64,000 nucleotides of DNA from Tillus elongatus (lineage: Eukaryota; Arthropoda; Insecta; Coleoptera; Cleridae), in contig OZ023267.1 of assembly GCA_964006375.1 (NCBI GenBank), forward strand, positions 21,015,739-21,079,738, in the 5' to 3' direction. Shown here in pieces: positions 1-11,780 of the stretch. The first letter of the stretch is position 1; each line of letters begins with the position of its first letter. Made by a program: the position numbers and the translations under genes. The notes beneath the pieces are model-generated. The model ran no database searches. It was given only the letters and a program-made list of their open reading frames with translations, and was not told the origin of the DNA.

Positions 1-349
1 TTACTAAAATGTTTCCAGAAAATTCATTTCAAATAGACCCTTTCTCTGATGCTTGGCAGTAGTCTTAGCTATAGAGTCTATTGTTTAATGGTATATCATT
101 TTTGCCAAGTTTTTAATAAAATTAATAAAGCTCAACATATCCGTTATTATAAAATATATATAAAAAAAAAATGTATACATTGATTATTGGGTGTCTTGGG
201 CTACATTTTAAAAATATTTCTACAATCACAGGATGGCTCATAAGTCGTTGGTGATACAAACTTTCTTTTTTTAGTCGAACACGTCTTATGTTATTGAATT
301 TTGCATTTTCCATCGAAATGTAATGAATGTTTGTGAGAAAAGAAATTCT
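1..349 (-). repeat. TA-tract element family, 5' part, truncated by window edge
   Basis: The reverse complement matches 28550-28900: both contain the block around the motif CAGAGAAAGGGTC, the block describing 'caacgacttatggg', and the outer flank of the GGACGCAGC terminus. It is therefore the non-coding 5' portion of the same long repeat family, read leftwards off the window. The open frame at 122-397 shows no recognisable domain and is probably chance. Confidence 0.7.
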
Positions 350-659
350 GGACGCAGCAAGTGCGTTATGGTAGCGAATTTGGATTAAATGCTTCATATT
401 TGAAAAGCTCAGATTGCTATTAACCTATAAGGTTGACCAAGATACATATTTTTTAAGAAACATTTCAAGTTTTCTTTCGGATTTTTTTTACGTTTTCAAA
501 CAACAAATTTATTTTGATGAAACATGGCACATTGTTTTTACTATATAGGTTATATACTGACAACCAAATTTCATGGCTGCTTTCTTTAAAAAAACACACA
601 TATTTGCTATTAAAAACATTTTAATGAAAATTCACCACCATAACGCAGTTGCTGCGTCC
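350..659. repeat. ~310-bp inverted-repeat unit (GGACGCAGC family)
   Basis: The left end at 350-381 reads GGACGCAGCAAGTGCGTTAT and continues into GGTAGCGAATT. The right end at 628-659 is its inverted counterpart with a few changes. The interior is AT-rich and non-coding. Units of the same size and arrangement lie at 11781-12083 and 53557-53869. No clear target-site duplication is visible, so this is either a MITE-like element or a fragment of a larger element. Confidence 0.75.
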
Positions 660-755
660 AAACTTTTTTTAATAAAATTAAAAATATATTTAAAACAAAT
701 CACTGTAGCAAAAAATATACTTCTACAAATTAGACACAAAATTAAAAAAATCTCG

Positions 756-1349
756 GGACGCAGCAAGTGCGTTATGGTAGCGAATTTTCTTTAAAATATT
801 TTTAATAGCAAATGTCTTTCTTTGATGAAAGCAGGCATCAAACTTGTTTGCCTATATAGTAGAAACAATGTATCATATTTCATTGAAACAAATTTATTGT
901 TTGAAAATATATAAACATTTTTCAAAAGTCTAGAAGCAGCAAATGTGTTATGGAAGTGAATTTCCATAAAAATGTTTTTAATAGCTAATGCGAGCAGGCA
1001 TCAATCTGATTACCGGTATAGCCTATGTGGTAGAAACAATGTACTATATTTTATCAAAATTACTTATGGTTTGAAAATATACAAAAATTTTCCGAAAATA
1101 AACTTAAATGTTGGTTTTCTATCCAACAAAGCTTACGTTAATAGCAAATTGAGTTATTGAAATTTGAAGGATTTAATGAAACTTTGGTAAATTTGCAGAT
1201 TAGCGCCCGAACGCTTTTCAACAAATTGTTTTCAGAGACATTACTAGGACTTCGCACCTGCAGGTTTCTGAACAGTTTTTTGAAAAACGTTCGGGAGCTA
1301 AACTGCAAATTTACCGAAAATTTGCTACCAAAACGCACTTACTGCGTCC
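756..1349. repeat. Nested double unit of the GGACGCAGC family
   Basis: A full left terminus at 756-787 is followed after about 175 bp by a second, degenerate left terminus near 929-962. The inverted terminus closes the unit at 1317-1349. The same two-step arrangement recurs at 56563-57118 and, inverted, at 41007-41215, so the nested form was copied as one unit. Near 1200-1300 a pair of inverted blocks (around AACGCTTTTCAA and TTGAAAAACGTT) forms an internal fold-back. Confidence 0.75.
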
Positions 1350-2260
1350 AGATTTTTTTCTTACAAACGCATCATATTTCGATAAAAAATGCAAAAATGC
1401 ATTAACGAATTTGTTCTACGAAAATTAGTTTAAAAAATTATACACCCCTACTCACTCCTGGTCCCGTAACTTCCTTGGGGAGTGTGAACAAGAATTTTTT
1501 TTTGGGGTTTGTGGATCCAGAGGGGTGGGGCCTAGGCAGGTTTCTGAAAACAGTTTTTTGAAAAGCGTTCGGGAGCTAAACTGCAAATTTATCGAAAATT
1601 CGCTACCAAAACGCACTTACTGCGTCCAGATTTTTTTCTTGCAAACGCATCACATTTCGACAAAAAATGGAAAAATTCATTCACGAATTTGTTCTACAAA
1701 AATTAGCTAAAAAAATTATGCACCCCTACTCACTCCTGGTCCCGTAACTTCCTTGGGGAGTGTGAACAACAAATTTTTCTTGGGGTTTGTGGATCCAGAG
1801 GGGGCTCTAGGCAGGTTTCTGAAAACAGTGTTTTGAAAAGCGTTCGGGAGCTAAACTGCAAATTTACCGAAAATTCGCTACCAAAACGCACTTACTGCGT
1901 CCAGATTTTTTTCTTATAAACGCATCATATTTCGATAAAAAATGCAAAATTACATTAACGAATTTGTTCTAAAAAAATTAGCTAAAAAAATTATGCACCC
2001 CTACTCACTCCTGGTCCTGTAACTTCCTTGGGGAGTGTGAACAACAAATTTTTCTTGGGGTTGGTGGATCCAGGGGGGGCTCTAGGCAGGTTTCTGAAAA
2101 CAGTGTTTTGAAAAGCGTTCGGGAGCTTAACTGCAAATTTACCGAAAATTCGCCACCAAAACGCACTTACTGTGTCCAGATTTTTTTTAAGATAAACGCA
2201 TCATATTTCGATAAAAAATGCAAAAATGGATTAACAAATTAGTTCCACGATAATTAGCTA
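1260..2260. repeat. 275-bp tandem repeat array, about 3.6 copies
   Basis: The marker GCAGGTTTCTGAA begins copies at 1260, 1536, 1811 and 2086, giving periods of 276, 275 and 275 bp. Each unit holds a block with CCCCTACTCACTCCTGGTCC, the fold-back arm with AAAGCGTTCGGGAGCT, and a minus-strand GGACGCAG-type terminus (ends at 1349, 1627, 1902, 2177). The repeat unit therefore contains the end of the mobile repeat. Short open frames at 1157-1405 and 1525-1710 are products of the repeat, not genes. Confidence 0.9.
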
Positions 2261-2995
<735 letters not shown>

Positions 2996-2999
2996 GAGG

Positions 3000-4103
3000 T
3001 CCCCAAATTAAGTAATATGCAGTGTGTTCTATTAAAAAAAAAGATGTGTGTGTTTGAAAATACGGACATCCTGTATAATCACAAACAATTTTAGAACGTA
3101 AATCTTGTGATTCTCTATAATTTTTGTAATTAAATTTAGTTATAGTGTGAATAATAACATTAATATTGAGCTTTATCGCAGAAATGCGCCACCCTGTATG
3201 TATTATTTTTCGACAGTAATAAGTAATTTTAATTTATATTAAGAGCTGTATATAAAAAGGCAGATCAAATGATTTCTCACCAATAGTTCATTTGTTAAAA
3301 GAAACTAAAAAGAAAAGTTTTTGGCATTTTTAACATATTTTATAGTAAATTTGTGATGTAACATTTTCATTAGTGTCACTTAAAATTTAAGGTCAAGGTG
3401 AGTGGCAGTCATAATGATATTAACAAAGAAGTTTGCAGTCACCTTTTGTAAGACGTAAATAATTTTCAACTGGTTCTCGTAAAATAATAAAGCTTTGTTT
3501 TGTTATGGGTACGAGAGTATTACGCCAAGTCACAAAGAACATAATCGAAAGCCTGGAAGGAAGTCCGTGGAATCGTCTGGCGTACTTAAGCTCCCTTATT
3601 TCGCTGTGCAGTGAAATTATCAATAATAAGAGGGCAGAAGAGTGTAGGTTTCCGCATCAAAGTGAGCCTCGGCGAGGTAAAATGCGGTTAGTGAAATGAC
3701 AAGCTTATGTCCGATAGTAAAGTAAGTCCCCGACTCTAGGTCGCTGAAATATCGCTGTTAAATTGGCGGAAGCGACTGCACAGACGAAAGACCAACCTTT
3801 TCAATTTTCATAATTTTCCGCGCAGTGAACAATGCGATCAAGGGAAACAAATTTATTTTCTGAAAATATACGATTGTTCTCTGGTGGATCGTCGCTTGCT
3901 TTGCCACTTATGACATGGGAAATTGAAGATTATTTAACGTCTCTCCCTCTGTGTGTGTATGGGTGTGAAGAGTGGAGATTTTTATCGTTAAATCTCCAAT
4001 CTGCATGCGAATTCTCAAGCTCATCCCCAATGTCAGCGCTCCGAGATCCTTTTAGATCCACCGCGAGATTAGGCTGAAGTCATCTTAACTTCAATCCTAC
4101 TTC
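3000..4103. other. No recognised gene; isolated mariner-type terminus
   Basis: GCGCCACCCTGTA at 3186-3198 equals the right end of the mariner-like family found complete at 42852-44750, so a truncated relic may end here. Open frames at 3505-3699 and 3832-4077 have no similarity I can recognise. The stretch at 3500-4080 is less AT-rich than its surroundings and could be older unique sequence. Confidence 0.4.
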
Positions 4104-4260
4104 CACCATCATTCATTTATATTGGACGATTGAAAACGTCCGAATAGCTTATGGGATGAAACTAAGATCCACTTTCAGTTTAAATTACATATTTCGTTCC
4201 ATAAAATTTACACTCTTGATGAAACCATGTTGCTTTAGACACTAGAAATCTCTATATCTA
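4104..4260 (+). repeat. Dispersed direct repeat, copy 1 (copy 2 at 9303-9465)
   Basis: About 155 bp beginning near CATTTATATTGGACGATTG are almost identical at 4104-4260 and 9303-9465. The second copy runs directly into a GGACGCAGC terminus at 9474; the first does not. No coding potential. Confidence 0.85.
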
Positions 4261-4269
4261 TTTTTTTTA

Positions 4270-5880
4270 TAACATCCTTTATTTACAATAAAATAAGGTA
4301 CATATTTCTCAAAATAAATTAAAAAGTAAATTCCTACATTTTAAACGTATAAATATAAATCTTTCCTACTTAATAAATTAACCTTTTTCTTGTCGTCTCA
4401 GTATCTGTTGATAATGTCTTATCTTGTCTTTCAGTAACTCAATAAACACGTTTGACTTCACATGGTTGTTTGATTCAAATATTGTATAGTTAGTTAAGGA
4501 TGCAATGACAATAACAACAATGTTATTTTGCCATGCATCAATTTTAAAATTGTAATGAAATAGGATTCTGCTTTTATTGAACACTAAAATAATTAAATAT
4601 ACACAGATTATCTCAGGGTTTGGGTTCAGGCACTTGCAGTCGGTAGGTTTTAAGAGGCGCAAATAAAATCAGGTGTTACGAATAAAATAAGTTTATTTAA
4701 AAAATTATTGACTCTATATTTATTTATTTATTTATTTACTTATTATCATAAATCGTACAACATGGCTACACAATAAGCCTGAGGCTTGTGCTGTATATTA
4801 ACATAATTTAATAAAATTCCACAAAAACTGCTTTAAAACCTCATCCAAATGTAACATACTTCTAATTTTGACATACCAAATTTGTTTGGCTTTTACTTGT
4901 TCCATCTAATGAACCAGTCTTTGCACTCTTCATTGATTTTAATCGTTTCCCAATACCTTCCAAACTAAAATATGACTTGATTACTTATAACACTGTAAAA
5001 ATGAATTGTGGAGCACACTTTACAAAAGAAAAAGAAAGCCACAGATAAACAGTGTACTTAATTCAGCTTCAGGTTGAGGGGGTTCTCCTTGGCGATGGTG
5101 CTGAAGGAGACTCCTTAATGAAGTTGTTGAGGGGCCTCCTTACTAACAGTGTGCTATTTAGATAGGTCATCACAGGGCTGCTCCCAAGCGGTGTTGTTGA
5201 AGGCCGCTTACTAACGGTGTTGTTGTTGAGGGGGGCTCCTTTCTAACAGTGTTGAAGGACTCTTACTAACGGTGGTGTTGAAGGTTCCTCCCTAACGTCC
5301 TTGCTGTTGAGGGGTCGTCCCTAGCCATGTGCCATTTAGTGGGGCTCCTTACTAACAGTGTTGAAGAGAGCCGCTACCTAACGGTGATGTTGCAGGCCGC
5401 TTCCTAACTAACGGCTTCCTAACCAACGGTGATGTTGAGGGGGCCTTGCCCACGGGGTGCTATAAGATTCCAAGCGCATGAATAACGGTTCAGGGCTTAA
5501 TGATTGACATAGGGCGGCTGGTAGCCGGGTAAGTTTACTTACAAAATTTATCTGTGTTAATGATTAGAAACAAGGTAACGTATATGAAACAAAATCCTAA
5601 ATGACTTCGTTACAAGGCATTTAAAACAGTACAATAGCAGTTAATTACCGAACTAACGCTACCACAAGCCACCTTTTAACAGTATAAAACTTATAATAAA
5701 GAAAGCAATCATTGAAAATAATTTCAACGCACACACATTAACAAACAATCTACCATTATTACCAAGCAAAGAAATGTACGAGTAACTGGAAATAAGTCGG
5801 TATTTGAATATAAAACTCACCCATTCAGGCATGCTGCTTTCCGAGTATAATTTAACTGTAATGTTTCATTTCTTAAGGTC
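4270..5880. repeat. Degenerate minisatellite and A/T-rich tail region
   Basis: At 5070-5470 a loosely repeated 35-45 bp unit occurs about eight times, with variants of CTAACGGTG, GTTGTTGAGG and GGCTCCTT. At 4719-4745 there is a TTTA run, which on the minus strand reads as serial AATAAA. No protein is recognisable on either strand. It might be the transcribed body of an unknown minus-strand unit starting near 5900, but that is speculation. Confidence 0.5.
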
Positions 5881-5899
5881 GATTCAGAAGAGAGCCTGG

Positions 5900-6060
5900 C
5901 ATGCGTCGCAAGCGTATATATAACGATCCTCTTATCGCAAATATGTCATAAAACTAGTTCGTACGGAGGCGCATTTCCATGAGTCGGGTGCGGTACAGGA
6001 ACCGACCGCCGAGTTTGACGTCACTGAAGGGACTTGGACGCTGACGTCACAAAAGGGGTT
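5900..6060 (-). promoter_or_regulatory. Candidate promoter with TATA box and two CRE palindromes
   Basis: Two exact TGACGTCA palindromes lie at 6016-6023 and 6042-6049, 26 bp apart. A TATATATAA/TTATATATA box is at 5915-5923. On the minus strand the CRE sites lie about 95-135 bp upstream of the TATA box. The region is more GC-rich than its surroundings. CREB/ATF-type binding is established for TGACGTCA; use as a promoter here, perhaps in a retroelement LTR, is inference. Confidence 0.35.
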
Positions 6061-6305
6061 GATTCGGAAGCTTAAAAGTGAACGGCGTTGACACGTGTGA
6101 CATGTCACGCTTATTAAATACACGCGACATGTTACGAAATCTGAGCTTAGCAGTAGTGATATTCCTAAACTGATAGTTTTCTATTTATTTCCGAAAAATC
6201 GAGGCTAAATGTATTCACTCTCACTTTGATACTGCACTTTATACCGACAATAAACTATCGCACTTGTCACCCGCCGGACTCTAATATACTCACTATAATA
6301 ATTCT

Positions 6306-6535
6306 GGAGGTAGCAAGTGCCTTAGGGTAGTGAATTTTCATGAGAATGCTTTTAGGTACAAATAGAAGTTGTTTTGAAAATGTCTACCAAAATTTTTAGA
6401 ACGTATAGTACACCAAAAAATAAGCGTAGCCTATGCTATAAAACTATTTCTTTAAATGCACCCCTAAGTAGCTACAGCCCCAAGAAAAAGACTCTAAAAA
6501 ATGTTTTTCTGTCATTTTCTTCAAAACTACTAGTG
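6306..6535 (+). repeat. Subfamily 2 of the GGACGCAGC repeat, 5' part
   Basis: It starts with a diverged terminus (GGAGGTAGCAAGTGCCTTAG) and shares about 230 bp with 9474-9705, including TTTAAATGCACCCCTAAGTA. This interior differs from the other subfamilies although the terminus is shared. Confidence 0.75.
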
Positions 6536-6791
6536 GAAAGGAGGGTAAGATGACGATAGTAAGCTCAAATATTTTTTTCTCCGTGTGGTATTACCCAAAC
6601 GCTCTGTTTCCTATTTTAGAAAAACCTATATTGTTTGTGCTCCAACAAGTATTTATGCTGTTAAAGTATTCAAAACAACTACTAAGTTATTTTTATTTTT
6701 ATAGGTTGATGTCAAATTTGTCATCTTACCCGCACATGCGGGTAATATTACTTTACTATGCGGGTGATAAATAACAGAAAAAGAATACTTT

Positions 6792-8820
6792 CTAAGAAAA
6801 AGTGTAATTCACGTCACAGAAATCACAAATATACGATTTGAGCTTTGCTTCTGCCGAAGTGAGCCTAATACACGCAGCACAAGCCCACTTCTGACAGAGG
6901 GAGCAAGCATACCAAAGCTCTCTTTTTCCTGCATCATTACAAATCAAGCAAATGTCTCCTTGATCTTCTGTGAAATCATTATCATCATCTCCTTCCATAT
7001 AACTTATCGATATGGACGAGTCAGATGATTCTCTATTATCATCAAATACAACTTTTTTGACTTTCTGCTTCCGCCTTCCTTCAATTTCCTTGCCTTTCTG
7101 CCTCTCAGATTTTTTCCTCAAATTATCTTCCCTGCGCTTTCGGCTTTCTGCTCTATTCTTTTTTTTTGGTTACTTTATCCGTTTCTTTGTCCTCTAAGGC
7201 TTTTTTGACTGGTGACCTGGTTATGTGCAATGACGGTAGCTTCTTCCTTTTTCGTTTTTCCTTGTATACAGCTACAGGCAAGGTGGGTAAACCTAGGCAT
7301 GGTTTTGGGCGGGATGTTCCAGCTACTGCAATATCTACTGCACTTACGGGGTCACTGGTTGATGGTCCTGCTACTCCAGGGTCTGCAGTTGGTGAGAAAA
7401 TGATGTGTTGGGATGACTACGCTACTTGAATTTCCTCCGGAGTCCCTAAAGAGGAACTATTGCCATAACAGGGTTCCTCTCTGTCCACGTTCAACACGTC
7501 CAATGGCCTTTCTGTTGTCATTGAAGGTTCAAAATCATATTCACTAAACATTTGTGAATTTAGTGGAACTGTGCCAGTTGCTTTGAAACCTTGTACAGCA
7601 TTGTTGATTGTAGCAACTTTACTGTAGGCTACATTGAATAAGCCTGCTACATCTTTAATGGTGATGACTTGTCCTGGATGCTGTACCAAGTATTCATTAC
7701 AAGCTCGACTGTAGGCTGTTTTGAACGGGACATAAAAAGCGACGTCTAAGGGGTGCATGCGGTAACTTGTGTAACGAGGAAAACCTAGTACTGTAATATG
7801 ATTTTATCTGCATATATTGACCGCTTGAAGAGTAACGTGGGACGAGTGGTTGTCCATTAACAGAAGAATAAGATTCTCTTTAGAAGGTCTGAAATTGTTT
7901 ATAATATGTTTCAACTATTCGATAAAAGCCTCCGCGTTCATCCACCCTGACTCATTACATACAGCTGGTGCATTGCTCAAAAAATGCTGCTGCATTCGTA
8001 CCCTTGGGAAAATTAAAAAGGAGGGGCGTAATGACCCACAGCACTGAAGCAGCATGCCACACTGACGTTGGTACCCTTTTCAGCAGAAGATATTTTTATA
8101 ACTCGACGGCTTCCAGTTAGACTCAAAACGTTGGGTGTCTTGGTAGGAACAGTGGACCAGCTGGTCTCAACCACATTGAAAATTTGATGAGGTTGGTAGT
8201 CTTTACTTGGCCCAATTTCTTGGAAAAGATTAAAAGATGTTTCCACATTTGTTCTATCGAAAGCAGACAACCTGGCTGCCGATGTGGCTTCCGGTTTTCT
8301 TAGAGGAAACTGGAACTTTGACTTAATGAAATCTTTTCCAGCTCTCTTCGTTTCCTGATTGAAGCGGTGCGGAATGTTCAGGGTTTCGGCGAAATCAAAA
8401 ACTATTTTTGAAAACTTTTCTCTCGTTAAGCCAAAGGCCCTTCTGTTCACATCCTCCACATATTGCCTGAGCTTTTCCGGCTGCTCATTGATGAATGTAA
8501 ACCTGAATCGTCCAGCACTAATTGGAAGAGTCTAGAAAGAAAGAAAAATTTTAAAGAGATCGCAACCCTTTCATGATTTTGCAATGTTAAGTGTGACATT
8601 ACTCCTTTGGATTGTACTCAATATCATATGTGCATACTTAGGTACATCTACTCACCTCAGAATATTTTTTGGCATAACGTCGCAAAGTAGCTTTAGGCAG
8701 GTTAAATTTTTTTGATGTAACATTCACGGCCGCACCTCTTTTCACCTCCTTCACAGCTTCGGCCATTGCTTCTTTAGGGCATCTTTGCCTATTTGTCTTT
8801 CTTTGATAAGTCTTACCCAT
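6792..8820 (-). pseudogene. Pogo/jerky-type transposase pseudogene with PHD-type finger, two exons
   Basis: Translation starts at the ATG at 8820-8818. Exon 1 (8820-8656) encodes a psq-type HTH (KKFNLPKATLRRYAKKYSE). A donor GAG|GTGAGT at 8656/8655 and an acceptor TTTCTAG at 8532 keep the frame, giving a 124-bp intron. Exon 2 carries the CENP-B-like region (FGLTREKF, LRKPEATS) and DDE_1 signatures LLLMDNHSSH (second Asp) and RMHPLDVAFY (third Asp). A Lys/Ser/Asp-rich linker follows, then a C-terminal Cys-rich finger (CLICNDAGK, CSLCQKWACAAC, CDFCD). This order is known from insect Tigger/jerky-like genes. Lesions: a one-base loss near 8010, stops at about 7916, 7804 and 7418, and a frame slip in an A9 run near 7165. 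It is dead. TIRs at 6543 and 8940 flank it. Confidence 0.85.
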
Positions 8821-8869
8821 GATAATTACTGAAAATTAAACACAAACCCTTAATTTGAAGTATTTATAA

Positions 8870-8912
8870 ACAGGGCGGCTAAGATGAGGAACTCGTCATC
8901 TTAGCCGCCTAA
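8870..8912. repeat. Short inverted repeat inside the pogo-like right end
   Basis: GGCGGCTAAGATGA and its complement TCATCTTAGCCGCC are separated by about 8 bp, making a strong hairpin just outside the transposase start codon. It is a variant of the terminal repeat. Confidence 0.7.
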
Positions 8913-9302
8913 TGATTTCGTCATCTTACCCGAAATGGCACATGCTTTTGTAAGTTAAAATATAATATAAATAAAATAATTTTTTAAGTGAGCTCTATGA
9001 GCTCTAGCATAATTATAACATAAATTTGAGACAATACTTACTTTTAGATGAACACACTTGATTAGAAAAGCCAAAGAGCTTATTTTATCTAGCACCAATA
9101 TTACAATGGCACATATATAATAGATCTAACACGCCAACATGCTACCAAAATACGACAGGTTACATTTGGTTCTAGTTTGTGAGGTAAGGGGCGCTGTCAT
9201 TATACTAAACAAATTGTCCAAGTAGTGCCATCTATTAACATAGCTCTTTAATGAGTTACATTAATTTGTTAGAATCGTCATATTTGATTCAGAGACGTAA
9301 CC

Positions 9303-9705
9303 TATCCACCATTATTCATTTATATTGGACGATTGAAAACGTCCGAATAGCTTATGGGATGAAACTAAGATCCACTTTCAGTTTAAATTACATATTTCGT
9401 TTCACAAAATTTACACTCTTGATCAAACCATGTTGCTTTAGACACTAGAAATTTCTATATCTATAATAAGTCTGGACGCAGCAAGTGCCTTGGGGTAGTG
9501 AATTTTCATGAGAATGCTTTCAAGGGCAAATACAAGTTGTTTAAAAAATGTCTACCAAAATTTCTAGGACGTATAGTACACAAAAAAAGTAAGTGTAGCT
9601 TATGCTATAAAACTATTTCTTTAAATGCACCCCTAAGTAGCTACAGCCACTAGAAAAAGACTCTAGAAAATGTTTTTTTGTCGGTTTCTTCAAAACTACT
9701 ACAGG
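9303..9705 (+). repeat. Dispersed repeat copy 2 joined to subfamily-2 element
   Basis: 9303-9465 repeats 4104-4260. From 9474 the GGACGCAGCAAGTGCCTTGG terminus begins and the sequence matches 6306-6535. The junction after CTATATCTATAATAAG is where the element entered the older repeat. Confidence 0.8.
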
Positions 9706-10031
9706 CAACTTAATGAAATTTGATACAATGACGTAGTTTTTTAATGAGAAACATTACTAATTTGTTATAGTCGTCAGGAAAAAAATTTAACAGGTTTTCA
9801 ATTTTTTTCCTGTTACGACCAACGACACCAGAAAACCGTCCTATAATTAACAATTGTCATTCAACAAAACACAACACCCACTAAATGCAATCCATATACT
9901 GATCATGAGGTATACCTTATCTAGGCAGGAACTCATAATTATAAACTAGTACTTAAGTCTTATGTATATACTCTTATATGTATAAAATTTTTATATGTAT
10001 ACCTGTACATAATCATGTATTTTATGTTAAT

Positions 10032-10105
<74 letters not shown>

Positions 10106-10304
10106 TGTAATTTAGCATTGCTGATAAGCAAAGGAATGATGATTCAAATCTCGCCGTAGACTGCATTTTTCTTTTAGGTTTTTCTTTACTTTTTGTCGTC
10201 TTTGAATTTTAAAGTTATCTGATGTATTTTCAATATTTTTAGCGACTTTTTGTTGAAAAAAATGACTAATGAAAGATAAGCACTTTGAAGACTTTGAATT
10301 CAAG
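9706..10304. other. No gene; contains (TA)n at 10034-10101
   Basis: Non-coding AT-rich sequence. The TA tract is about 68 bp and is not flanked by the usual element core, so it may be an independent microsatellite. The open frame at 10112-10303 is not recognised. Confidence 0.6.
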
Positions 10305-11550
10305 TTTAATAGCAGCTGTTGTTAGTTGGTAAAACCGTTCGACAGTTAACATAGACGTAGAGATTTGTGACATCAGAAGAGGTTGTACTCTTCTCTACAA
10401 CCGGATTCAATTTTTACAGCATTCACTCGCAAAAGAATTTTCTCTGTGAAGCCACAGAATAAGTATCTAGTTCTGTATTTAGATCAGATTTTGAGTATTT
10501 TTAATTTATTTAATTTATTTCTATTAGCTAATTTTTTTATAAATGAATTTAATGAATTTTTTTTGAAGAAACATTTGTTGAGAGTTTTTGTATGAAAAGT
10601 TATTTAATTGATGATTTTTTAAACGAAATTCGTCAAAAATAAGGTTTTAATGGATTTCCGTGCAAACAAATTATTTTATTTTCAATTTTAATTACGTATG
10701 GGGTATATAATTTGAATTTTATGTATGCTTTGAGGAAAACTTTTTATAAAAAATATTTAGCTAGTTTTCCCAGGAATTTTTTTGTGCTTCCGTAGAAATC
10801 ATTTTTTGTAAGCTATATAAGTGAAATTTTGGTAATTGATGATAAATGTTTAATAAGTTATTATAAAAAAAAATGTTTACGGATTTTCTTGAAACAATTG
10901 TTTGCAAATTTTCATGAGATTTTTGTTGTCTCGTCGAAAAAGTTTTTGGGAAAAATTATATTTTCGTAGGTGGGTAAATAACTTGAAATGGTTCGTTGGC
11001 TAGGTTTTTTGTAACTTTATTTAATTTATTTTTATTATCGAATGTTCTTGTACAAAATGTTGTTTTAATAGCGAATTTTCTTATAAATAAACTTAAGGAT
11101 TTTCTTTGAAGAAACATCTATTGCGAGTGGAACATTTTTTAAAGGAAAATCGTCGAAAATAATGTTCTAATGGATTTTCGTGGAAACAAATTATTTCATT
11201 TTCAATTTTAATTACAGATTAGGTATATAATTTCAAGTCTGTGTGTTCTTTTAGGAAAACTATGTGTAAAAAATATTTAGCCAGTTTTTGCAGAAATTGT
11301 TTGTACTTCCGTAGAAATCATTTTTTGTAAGATTATTTTGAGAAATTTTGGTAATTAATGATAAATGTTGAAAAAGCCATTATTAAAAAGAAAGTTTTCG
11401 GATTTTCTTCAAAAATTATTTGCGAATTTTCATGAATTTTTTTTAAAGTTTCGTCGAAAATGTTTTTGTGAATAATTATATATTAGTAGGTGGGTAACTA
11501 ACTTGAAGAGGTTAGTTAGCCAGAAAAATCGGACCAGTTTTTTTCAAAAA
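10305..11550 (+). repeat. Long dispersed repeat with internal 519-bp tandem duplication
   Basis: The start (GCAGCTGTTG, then AACATAGACGTAGAGATTTG) is repeated at 46516-46905 with high identity. Within this copy, CGTAGAAATCATTTTTTGTA occurs at 10791 and 11310, a 519-bp spacing, and matching sequence extends over most of about 10495-11540. The copy at 46.5 kb stops after about 390 bp. There is no coding potential; the ORF at 10383-10595 lies inside the repeat. Confidence 0.85.
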
Positions 11551-11780
11551 CGTTTTAAGTTCATTTCGGAAATATTTTGTACTTTTTCAATCAATAAAGT
11601 TATTTTGATGAAATATGGTACACTGTTTCTACTTTATTGGTAACCAAATGTGATGTCTGCTTTCATTAAAGAGAGACACATTTGCTATTAAAAACTTTTT
11701 TGAATCGAACGCACCTTATATTATTACATTTCTGCATTTTCCATCGAAATATAATGCATGTTTGTGAAAAAAGAAACTCA

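Larger units (their letters stand above)
6543..8941 (-). mobile_element. Pogo/Tigger-like DNA transposon, degenerate
   Basis: GGGTAAGATGACGA at 6543-6556 is repeated inverted as TCGTCATCTTACCC at about 8927-8940, giving 14-bp terminal inverted repeats around a 2.4-kb element. Extra inverted copies lie inside both ends: TCATCTTACCC at 6721 next to the palindrome ACCCGCACATGCGGGT, and a variant pair GGCTAAGATGA / TCATCTTAGCC at about 8877-8906. No TA target duplication is evident. The only gene is the minus-strand transposase. Confidence 0.65.

Noticed and set aside
350..659. Ordinary Tc1/mariner MITE explanation for the GGACGCAGC units
   Set aside because: Not adopted as the main call: no TA duplication at the ends, the ends differ from the M1 and other mariner termini here, and the same terminus occurs at one end only in the 0.7-kb elements. 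It remains possible.
1443..2260. CRISPR-like regular repeats
   Set aside because: The units are 275 bp, directly contiguous and non-spaced, in a eukaryotic sequence. It is a tandem satellite, not a repeat-spacer array.
7166..7429. Plus-strand frame of 87 codons
   Set aside because: It is antisense to the linker of the pogo-like transposase, whose minus-strand frame has recognisable domains on both sides.
9760..9810. Hairpin AACAGG...CCTGTTA as a terminator or element end
   Set aside because: Short inverted match (AACAGG / CCTGTT) likely by chance in AT-rich DNA; no copies elsewhere.
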